From the NCBI GenBank assembly GCA_023406715.1, contig JAEXVC010000110.1:1-19993 (forward strand): a stretch of 19,993 nt of DNA, in the 5' to 3' direction. The notes under the pieces are model-generated. The model was not told the origin of the DNA. It saw only the letters and a list, made by a program, of their open reading frames with translations, and ran no database searches. A program made the position numbers and the translations under genes. Below are positions 1 through 6,210 of the stretch, one piece after another (the stretch's first letter is position 1; each line of letters begins with the position of its first letter). Source of the DNA: Bacteroidota bacterium. GTDB taxonomy: Bacteria; Bacteroidota; Bacteroidia; Bacteroidales; Tenuifilaceae.

Positions 1-704
1 ATGCCAAGGAGAGTGTTAGTATTCCTGTTTTTGCCAGCATAAACTGTGTAACTGCTAATGGTTGGACAGATTTTGCCAAACGTATTGAGGACACTGGGGT
101 AGATGCCCTTGAACTAAATGTTTTTTCCTTACCGTCGGATTTCAATAGAACTGCACAGGAGAACGAGCAGGTTTATTTTGATATTATCAACAAGGTAACA
201 GCAGTAACAAAACTTCCTGTTGCGCTTAAAATAGGTTACTATAATGCCAGTTTAGGGAATTTTATTAAGCGGTTAAGTGAAACTCCTGTTAAAGGAATTG
301 TCCTATTCAACAGATTCTATAATCCTGATTTCGATGTTAATAATCTGCAATTTGCCCCTTCGAGCGTATTCAGTACACCAGCCGAGATATCAACTTCGCT
401 AAGGTGGATTGCTATTATGTCGGGTAGGGTGCAGTGTGATTTATCTGCATCAACTGGAGTTCATGATGGATTTGGAATGGTAAAACAGCTTTTGGCTGGT
501 GCCAATTCTGTTCAGGTTTGTTCTGCAATCTACCGCAACGGTAAGGAGCATGTAACCTATATGATTAAGCAGCTAGAGCAATGGATGGATTCAAATGGTT
601 ATGCAACCATTGACGAGTTTCGCGGAAAAATGAGTCAATCAAAAACATATAACCCTGCTGCTTTTGAGAGAGTGCAGTTTATGAAATATTTTCACGACTT
701 ATAA
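1..704 (+). CDS. Dihydroorotate dehydrogenase-like flavoprotein, C-terminal part (5' end outside window)
   Basis: An open frame enters the window (codons begin at base 3) and ends at TAA 702-704, giving 233 visible residues. The N-terminus lies upstream. Features matching the class 1 dihydroorotate dehydrogenase family (FMN-binding TIM barrel) are a barrel strand with LPVALKIGYY, and near the C-terminus STGVHDG followed by KQLLAGANSVQVCSAIY. The latter resembles the FMN-phosphate-binding loop and the last barrel helix. The family oxidises dihydroorotate to orotate in the cytoplasm during pyrimidine synthesis. Bacteroidota often carry, besides true PyrD, a divergent copy annotated only as dihydroorotate dehydrogenase-like, and this looks like that divergent type. 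The active-site base region is not safely identifiable in the fragment, so I give no symbol. The next gene has its own promoter-like element, so the two need not be co-transcribed. Confidence 0.8.
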   Translation, partial: AKESVSIPVFASINCVTANGWTDFAKRIEDTGVDALELNVFSLPSDFNRTAQENEQVYFDIINKVTAVTKLPVALKIGYYNASLGNFIKRLSETPVKGIVLFNRFYNPDFDVNNLQFAPSSVFSTPAEISTSLRWIAIMSGRVQCDLSASTGVHDGFGMVKQLLAGANSVQVCSAIYRNGKEHVTYMIKQLEQWMDSNGYATIDEFRGKMSQSKTYNPAAFERVQFMKYFHDL

Positions 705-818
705 TCAAAAACACTAATAGTTAATAAAATTTAGCATTTGTTAATAAAGTTGATGATTATTGATTCTTAATATTTTACATAAGTTGTAACTTTCATCATA
801 ATTTCTGAAACCTTTTGG

Positions 819-851
819 TTGGAGAAAGTATAAGAATTTATACTAAGTTTG
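819..851 (+). promoter_or_regulatory. Putative Bacteroidota-type promoter of the TPR gene
   Basis: The 166-bp gap between the flavoprotein gene and the TPR gene contains TAAGTTTG at 844-851, an exact fit to the Bacteroidota -7 consensus TAnnTTTG. A TTG at 819-821 lies 22 bp upstream, close to the usual -33 spacing. Transcription would start about 7 bp downstream, leaving a leader of only about 13 nt before the ATG at 871. This is a consensus match only. The rest of the gap is AT-rich and shows no ORF. Confidence 0.4.
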
Positions 852-870
852 TTGTCGGAAAGAATTAACG

Positions 871-2271
871 ATGAGAGAAGAAAACGAAAATTACATAGGA
901 GAAGATAATACCACTGAAATTGTTAAGCGGTACGAGGAGAAGTTAAGCCAGAGCAAAAGCATCTTCTTTGATGTATTTGAGTTTGAGAATATCATCGATT
1001 TTTACCTGTCGGACGATAACCATTCAAGAACCTGGCAGGCCATTGATATTGCCGAGCGGATTTATCCTAATTCGCCCGAGATTCAGATTAAGAAAGCCGA
1101 GTACTACTTTGTAAAGGGTGAATTCAACAATTCGTTGAGCTTGCTGGAGTATTTAGAAAAGTTTGATTCTCAGAATTACGAACTGTATTTTCTAAAAGCA
1201 CAGGTTTGCTTTGAACTGGGCGAAACTCAGAAATCCATTGAGAGCTTCGATAGGGCTATAGCCATCGGTACCGATGATACAATTGAATTACTGCACCGTG
1301 TTTCGAGTTTCTACCTCGAATCCGATGAGATTAACCTGACATTAAGGTATCTGCTTAAATCCTATCAAATAGATAAAACCAGTTTGGCGGTTTTGTTCGA
1401 TTTGGGCTATTGCTATGAGCGGAACAATGCATTGGATAAGAGTATCCGTTATTACAACGAGTATTTGGATATTAATCCATTCTCGGCAAGTGCTTGGTAC
1501 AATCTGGGTATTGTTTACACTAAACTAGGTCGATTCGATGAGGCTTTGGAGGCTTACGATTACTGCATTGCAGTTGACCCCAACTACTCATCGGCTTACC
1601 ACAATAAGGGAAATACCTTGGCATCTATTGAGCGTTACGAGGAGGCAGTTAAGGTTTTTGCCGATTTATCGGAGTTGGAAACTGACAATCCTAGGGTGTT
1701 TGCACTGCTGGGTGAGTGTTACGAGAAAACCGATAGGTTGGATTTAGCCCTCGATGCCTACAATAAATCAATTGTTATTGACCCAGAATACGCCGAGGGC
1801 TATTACGGTATTGGTATAGTTATGGCTGCTCGCCAAAAGTTAGATATCAGCCTAAATTTTATTAAGCGTGCAATTACGCTTGACCCAGAGCAGTACGATT
1901 TTTGGCTTGGAATAGGGCGTGTGCATTACGACATGAACAATATCCCCGAGGCTATTAATGCCTACCGCGAGGCCACTACATTAAATCCTAATGAACCCGA
2001 TGCATACCTTGCTTTAGCTGAGGTTTTGCTCTATCAGGAGAAATTTCAGGAGGTGGAAATTTTGGTGGATGAGCTGGGCAATAAGTTCGATTCAAATGCC
2101 TCAATAAAGGTGATTAATGCTGCAGCATTGTACCTTTCGCATCATCAAAAGGAAGCATTAGAAATGCTTCGCGATGCTAAGAGGATTGATCCAACATCAA
2201 TTGACGATTTTTTCAGTCTAGTGTCAATTGTTAACGATGATGATTTTGTGGATAGTGTTAAGTCTTTGTAA
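871..2271 (+). CDS. Tetratricopeptide repeat (TPR) protein
   Basis: The 466-residue protein has no signal peptide or membrane segment and is therefore probably cytoplasmic. From about residue 53 to 445 it consists of helical repeats with the TPR pattern. The clearest copies start near residues 103, 171, 205, 239, 273, 307, 341 and 375, mostly at exact 34-residue spacing. They carry the typical W/Y..LG..Y, A..Y..A and DP/NP positions (for example AWYNLGIVYTKLGRFDEALEAYDYCIAVDPN split over two lines of text: AWYNLGIVYTKLGRFDEAL, then EAYDYCIAVDPN). The N-terminal 50 residues are acidic and charged. TPR arrays act as protein-binding scaffolds; the partner cannot be read from the sequence. The start is the first ATG after a promoter-like element. 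An intrinsic terminator follows the stop, so this is probably a single-gene unit although it lies just upstream of the ComA-like gene. Confidence 0.9.
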   Translation: MREENENYIGEDNTTEIVKRYEEKLSQSKSIFFDVFEFENIIDFYLSDDNHSRTWQAIDIAERIYPNSPEIQIKKAEYYFVKGEFNNSLSLLEYLEKFDSQNYELYFLKAQVCFELGETQKSIESFDRAIAIGTDDTIELLHRVSSFYLESDEINLTLRYLLKSYQIDKTSLAVLFDLGYCYERNNALDKSIRYYNEYLDINPFSASAWYNLGIVYTKLGRFDEALEAYDYCIAVDPNYSSAYHNKGNTLASIERYEEAVKVFADLSELETDNPRVFALLGECYEKTDRLDLALDAYNKSIVIDPEYAEGYYGIGIVMAARQKLDISLNFIKRAITLDPEQYDFWLGIGRVHYDMNNIPEAINAYREATTLNPNEPDAYLALAEVLLYQEKFQEVEILVDELGNKFDSNASIKVINAAALYLSHHQKEALEMLRDAKRIDPTSIDDFFSLVSIVNDDDFVDSVKSL

Positions 2272-2286
2272 ATAAGATAAATATAT

Positions 2287-2318
2287 AAAAGCCACTCCGT
2301 TTTGGGGTGGTTTTTTTA
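2287..2318 (+). terminator. Intrinsic terminator after the TPR gene
   Basis: CCACTCC at 2292-2298 pairs with GGGGTGG at 2304-2310 (one G-T pair) around a 5-nt loop. A run of seven T follows at 2311-2317, with four A before the stem. It lies 15 bp after the TPR stop codon. Confidence 0.85.
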
Positions 2319-2372
2319 TTAACAATTTGTATCTAAATAGTGATTTCTGTCATCATATTTACTAAAAATGAA

Positions 2373-2380
2373 TACATTTG
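2373..2380 (+). promoter_or_regulatory. Putative -7 element upstream of the ComA-like gene
   Basis: TACATTTG is an exact TAnnTTTG match and lies 26 bp before the ATG at 2407. It is downstream of the TPR terminator, where a new promoter is expected. No good TTG -33 element is seen at the usual distance, so the call is weak. Confidence 0.35.
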
Positions 2381-2406
2381 GCGTAAATGTTTAAAAAAGT
2401 AGAAAT

Positions 2407-3168
2407 ATGAACTATAATTTACCATTTATACCCAGCCGTCCAGGCAAACCCAGAGAGTTCGGTTTAACAATGGTTATGGATAAAGGCCTAAGTTTGGACG
2501 AGGCCAAGAATATGGTTGCTTCTGGCGCAGAATATATCGATTTTGTAAAGTTCGGTTTTGGAACATCATTAATAACACCTCAACTTAAAGAGAAAATCAA
2601 GGTTTACAGGGATGCTGGTATAAGACCTTATTTGGGAGGGACACTTTTTGAATTATTCATTATTCGAAATATGTACGACGACTTTGTGAAGTTTGTTGAC
2701 CAACTTGGGCTCGATTTGGTTGAAGTATCCGATGGCTCTATGGAGATGAACCACAAGGTTAAATGCGATTATATCACAAAACTTTCAAAGAAGTTCACTG
2801 TTATTTCTGAGGTAGGCTCCAAACAAGCCGATGTTCATATCCCAGACGACGAGTGGGTTGCAATGATGAAAACCGAAATAGAGGCTGGAAGCTGGAAGGT
2901 AATTGCCGAAGCGCGCGAAAGTGGTAATATTGGAATTTACAATAAGGATAATTCGGCTAACTTATCGTTGATTGACGACATTGTTAAACATATCAAGATT
3001 GAAAATGTACTATGGGAAGCTCCACTGAAGAGTCAGCAAGCTTGGTTTATTCAACTTTTGGGTGCCAATGTCAACTTAGGAAATATTGCCACCAATGAGG
3101 CAATCTCGCTAGAAACATTAAGACTGGGTTTACGTGGCGATACATTTTTCCAGTTTTTACCTAAATAG
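2407..3168 (+). CDS. comA: Phosphosulfolactate synthase family protein (ComA-like)
   Basis: The 253-residue soluble protein matches the length and layout of the ComA family (TIM-barrel phosphosulfolactate synthase). Visible family-like segments are PREFGLTMVMDKGLSL (15-30), the strand YIDFVKFGFGTS (43-54), YLGGTLFE (75-82), VEVSDGSMEM (105-113), SEVGSK (134-139) and VIAEARESGNIGIY (165-178). Together they line the barrel mouth. In methanogens ComA adds sulfite to phosphoenolpyruvate to give phosphosulfolactate, the first step of coenzyme M synthesis. The family also includes plant heat-stress protein HSA32, so homology does not prove the reaction. The next gene starts 33 bp later on the same strand, so they probably form an operon with the DUF368 and DUF3108 genes. 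No comB, comC or comDE-like gene is in the window. Family assignment is firm; the substrate in this organism is not. Confidence 0.85.
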   Translation: MNYNLPFIPSRPGKPREFGLTMVMDKGLSLDEAKNMVASGAEYIDFVKFGFGTSLITPQLKEKIKVYRDAGIRPYLGGTLFELFIIRNMYDDFVKFVDQLGLDLVEVSDGSMEMNHKVKCDYITKLSKKFTVISEVGSKQADVHIPDDEWVAMMKTEIEAGSWKVIAEARESGNIGIYNKDNSANLSLIDDIVKHIKIENVLWEAPLKSQQAWFIQLLGANVNLGNIATNEAISLETLRLGLRGDTFFQFLPK

Positions 3169-3201
3169 TTTTTAAGAGTATTATTAAAAAAATCATCAAA
3201 A

Positions 3202-4173
3202 ATGACAAGAAGATTAATAGACTATATTGTGCTTGTTTTTAAGGGTATTGCAATGGGGGCAGCCGATGTTATTCCGGGAGTATCGGGAGGAACCGTTGCT
3301 TTTATTGCGGGAATATACGAGGAACTAATAGATTCAATAAAATCTGTTGGGTCAAAATCGTTCTTTTTACTCTTCAAACGTAATGGTATTGTTCAATTCT
3401 TAGAGGCTATAAATGCAAAGTTCCTTTTCTCCATAATTCTAGGTATTACCATTAGTTTCTTGTCATTAGCCAAGTTGATGCAGTATTTGTTAACATATCA
3501 TCCAATTTTTGTTTGGGCATTCTTTTTTGGCTTAATAGTAGCATCGGTATGGTTTGTTGGCAAAAATATTACAAAGTGGAACTTTTCTGTTTACTTCAGT
3601 CTTATACTAGGCATTGTAATTGGTTTTTGGATTACCGTAATTTCCCCAACAGAAACAACAAATGAGTTGTGGTTCATTTTCCTATGTGGTTCACTGGCAA
3701 TTTGTGCCATGATTTTACCCGGAATCTCAGGAAGTTTTATCCTTTTATTACTTGGAAAGTATGCTTACATGATGGGAGCGTTGGCTTCATTTAATCTTGT
3801 TATAATTGGTACTTTTTTAGTTGGAGCAACAATAGGAATATTGCTATTTTCAAAGCTTCTTTCTGTTTTACTCCATAAATTTCATAATTTCACAATAGCA
3901 TTACTTACAGGCTTTATGCTTGGTTCGTTGAATAAAGTATGGCCTTGGAAAGTTGCCGTTCAAACATTTATTGATGAAAACGGATTAGTAAAGCCACTTA
4001 TTGAGAAAAACGTACTCCCAGAAACCTACAAGTACAGTAATGGATTGGAGCCATATACTCTTTGGGCAATCCTATTTGCAATTTTAGGTGTCGTGGTGAT
4101 TGTTCTGTTGGAACGCATTACTATTAAGAAAGATAATTCAGAAGATATTCTTAGAAAAAAGCTCGGTTTTTAG
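3202..4173 (+). CDS. popT: DUF368 family membrane protein, probable polyprenyl-phosphate (C55-P) carrier (PopT type)
   Basis: The 323-residue polytopic inner-membrane protein has about eight or more hydrophobic stretches. It carries the family's internally repeated motif: MGAADVIPGVSGGTVAFIAG at residues 18-37 and AMILPGISGSFILLLLG at 169-185. The two PGxSGG/S copies suggest an inverted-repeat transporter fold. DUF368 proteins in Gram-positive and Gram-negative bacteria (PopT) have been identified as recyclers of undecaprenyl phosphate, returning the lipid carrier across the membrane for peptidoglycan and surface glycan synthesis. Function here is by family; the PopT symbol is tentative. It sits 33 bp after the ComA-like gene and 20 bp before the DUF3108 gene, which suggests co-transcription and an envelope role for the group. 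Confidence 0.8.
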   Translation: MTRRLIDYIVLVFKGIAMGAADVIPGVSGGTVAFIAGIYEELIDSIKSVGSKSFFLLFKRNGIVQFLEAINAKFLFSIILGITISFLSLAKLMQYLLTYHPIFVWAFFFGLIVASVWFVGKNITKWNFSVYFSLILGIVIGFWITVISPTETTNELWFIFLCGSLAICAMILPGISGSFILLLLGKYAYMMGALASFNLVIIGTFLVGATIGILLFSKLLSVLLHKFHNFTIALLTGFMLGSLNKVWPWKVAVQTFIDENGLVKPLIEKNVLPETYKYSNGLEPYTLWAILFAILGVVVIVLLERITIKKDNSEDILRKKLGF

Positions 4174-4193
4174 TTGGTACGAAAACAAGATTT

Positions 4194-5012
4194 ATGTTAA
4201 AAATTCTTGTTTCTATTTTACTCTTTTTTATTAGTGAACGAATAGTTGCACAGGATACCCTGTGCAAATTTCCTAATTATACTTTCAAAGTTGGCGAGAA
4301 TGTAACCTATAGGGCTTACTATAATTGGAAATTCATTTGGCTCAATGCTGGTGACGTTTTTTTTAATGTTAAGGATACGATTTACCAAAATAAGGAATCG
4401 TTTCATTTTGTTTCGAAGGGTTGGAGCTTAAAGGAGTATGATTGGTTTTATAAAGTTCGCGATAGTTTTGAATCGATTGTTACAAAAGATAGTTTTAAGC
4501 CACTTTGGTTCTTAAGAGATACCGAGGAGGGCGGTTTTAAGACTTACAACCGATACGATTTTAATCACACGAATAATCAAGTTAATATTGTAAGTTATAC
4601 CTCAAAAAGGTCATACAAAGAAGAATATAAAAATATTAAACCCTGCTCATTTGATGTTTTAAGTGCAATTTATTTCTGTAGGAACATTGATTTTAATCGT
4701 TATATGATTGGCGATAAAATTCCTTTAACAATGGTCATCGATAACGATGTATTCAATCTTTTCATCAGGTATTTGGGCAAGGAAAATATAAAATTGCATA
4801 AGGATACTAAAACATATAGCACCATCAAATTTTCGGTTATGCTGGTTGAGGGCACAATATTTAAGGGTGGTGAGGATATGACAATATGGGTTACTGATGA
4901 TGGAAATAGAGTTCCAGTTATGGTTGAGGCAAAAATACTTATTGGTTCAGTTAAAGCGGTTATTACTGGAGCTGAGGGGTTGGTCAGCAAATCAATTCTC
5001 AATATTAAGTAA
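4194..5012 (+). CDS. Exported DUF3108 domain protein
   Basis: The 272-residue protein has a short N-terminal signal peptide (LKILVSILLFFISERIVAQ, probable cleavage after residue 19) and no further membrane segment, so it should be periplasmic or envelope-associated. The mature part begins FKVGENVTYRAYYNWKFIWLNAGDV. The pattern of 'G E x L x Y ... G' followed by a strand with aGxv is typical of the start of DUF3108 (PF11306), an all-beta domain of unknown function. The end reads DDGNRVPVMVEAKILIGSVKA, a recurrent C-terminal segment in the family. It is the third gene of the ComA/DUF368 run and converges on the minus-strand PagL-like gene with only 24 bp between the stops. No catalytic residues can be proposed. 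Confidence 0.75.
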   Translation: MLKILVSILLFFISERIVAQDTLCKFPNYTFKVGENVTYRAYYNWKFIWLNAGDVFFNVKDTIYQNKESFHFVSKGWSLKEYDWFYKVRDSFESIVTKDSFKPLWFLRDTEEGGFKTYNRYDFNHTNNQVNIVSYTSKRSYKEEYKNIKPCSFDVLSAIYFCRNIDFNRYMIGDKIPLTMVIDNDVFNLFIRYLGKENIKLHKDTKTYSTIKFSVMLVEGTIFKGGEDMTIWVTDDGNRVPVMVEAKILIGSVKAVITGAEGLVSKSILNIK

Positions 5013-5036
5013 GTTTCTATTTAAAAAGGGTTTAGG

Positions 5037-6155
5037 CTAAAGCTTAAACGATAACCCGAATTCCAAATGGTCAGCAATTGTATAGTGAGTTTTAATTGCT
5101 AAAACAATGGCTGTATGCTTTAGTATGGAATAGCTCAGTCCTACGCGTTGATATATTATTGGGAAACGAGGGTTAGGCTGATATAGGTATAGACCTAAAT
5201 CGCCAAAAAGGGCGAGTTTATCTAAAGGTAACTTTATTCGTGCTGATGCTCCTACACTAAAATCATCATTGGGGGAGTGGTAGTTCATTCCCTCTTTACG
5301 AAGGTGAAATCGAGCAGATTTGTCGTACGTAATATCCAAACTTCCACCCAACTCTACAATTGTACTTAGCGGTTTAATGTACGCTATTTGAAAAGATAGA
5401 GGATAGTATTTTGGCCCTCCTGCATCGCCAACCTCCTTAATTGCTCCAGTCCCAGTTAAAAGGATATATGGTTGTTTTAGTGTAAAAGTAGTAGTGGAAG
5501 ATTTTGTGAGTTCTGTATCGTTTAATTTGTAGGTAAACCCAACTCCAAACCCCATGCTGTTTAACCCGTAATTGGGTTTCTTTATTGCACCATTCGAAAT
5601 ATGATTGGCAAGGGCAGAAAATTGTATATCAATGTTCTTGCTGAAGTGATACACCAAGTTTACTCTAAAATCTATTAAAATGTTAATTGGAGTTGATATT
5701 GCAATGTTTGTGGGGTAATGGTTAACTTCATATATTTTGGATATATATATAATACCTCCGCCATACCTGAAGTTTAAATCCAACCTACTGGATTTGGCAA
5801 GTTTTAGAATCATAAAAGGGTATACACCTAATCCGCTTCCAAGCACCTTATTATTGCCAAAGTTGTAATAGTTAAGCGAAACCCCAACTTGGGGTAAATT
5901 ATACGCCCAGTGCCAATTTTTGCCTCTTTTTAGGTTGAATAAAGCATCAACCTCAATATTCTGAAATAAACCCTTTTTCAGAGGGATAAGTGTGTCGTTA
6001 TGTGGCCAGAAATTTAAAGCGTTATACTGAACGTTAAATGAAGATAAGGAAATTGTTTTGTCAACTTCATTTACTTGACAAAACGAAACCTTAAACAGGG
6101 TTAAGAAGAATAATAGTATGGGGTAAGCAGGCTTCAATATTTCCGTTTTTCCCAA
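5037..6155 (-). CDS. PagL-like lipid A 3-O-deacylase / acyloxyacyl hydrolase family outer-membrane protein
   Basis: The 372-residue protein has a signal peptide (hydrophobic core PILLFFLTLFKVSF, cleavage near C26/Q27) followed by alternating amphipathic beta strands. It ends in SFKL, as in outer-membrane barrels. The decisive segment is ANHISNGAIKKPNYGLNSMGFG, residues 183-204 (first half ANHISNGAIKK, second half PNYGLNSMGFG). H185, S187 and N188 match the His-x-Ser-Asn active-site region of PagL-type deacylases, which remove an acyl chain from lipid A in the outer membrane. At 372 residues it is longer than classical PagL (about 150-190), as is usual for Bacteroidota members annotated as acyloxyacyl hydrolase. 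The start is TTG (6153-6155): no in-frame ATG or GTG exists upstream in the gap and the first internal Met is past residue 100. The start lies 6 bp after a terminator-like hairpin. Confidence 0.75.
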   Translation of the reverse strand: MGKTEILKPAYPILLFFLTLFKVSFCQVNEVDKTISLSSFNVQYNALNFWPHNDTLIPLKKGLFQNIEVDALFNLKRGKNWHWAYNLPQVGVSLNYYNFGNNKVLGSGLGVYPFMILKLAKSSRLDLNFRYGGGIIYISKIYEVNHYPTNIAISTPINILIDFRVNLVYHFSKNIDIQFSALANHISNGAIKKPNYGLNSMGFGVGFTYKLNDTELTKSSTTTFTLKQPYILLTGTGAIKEVGDAGGPKYYPLSFQIAYIKPLSTIVELGGSLDITYDKSARFHLRKEGMNYHSPNDDFSVGASARIKLPLDKLALFGDLGLYLYQPNPRFPIIYQRVGLSYSILKHTAIVLAIKTHYTIADHLEFGLSFKL

Positions 6156-6161
6156 AAATAT

Positions 6162-6191
6162 AAAAACCTGCTCATTAACTGGCAGGTTTTT
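6162..6191 (-). terminator. Intrinsic terminator after the amylase gene, close to the next start
   Basis: AAAAACCTGC and GCAGGTTTTT (6162-6171 and 6182-6191 on the plus strand, perfect 10-bp arms) flank a 10-nt loop. Read on the minus strand the second arm ends in five T, then ATATTTTTT. It lies 19 bp after the amylase stop and 6 bp before the TTG start of the PagL-like gene, so it either ends the amylase transcript or influences expression of the next gene. Confidence 0.75.
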
Positions 6192-6210
6192 ACATCGAAT
6201 CCAAAGTAAA

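Noticed and set aside
781..792. AAGTTGTAACTT small palindrome before the TPR gene
   Set aside because: Only 5-bp arms in an AT-rich gap; expected by chance and with no partner site.
5029..5049. GTTTA/TAAAC inverted sequence at the convergent gene ends
   Set aside because: Short, weak and mostly inside the last codons of the PagL-like gene, without a following T-run, so it is not a credible terminator.
5037..6155. PagL-like gene as a member of the glycan locus
   Set aside because: It is on the same strand after the amylase, but a hairpin intervenes and lipid A deacylation has no evident link to glycan use.
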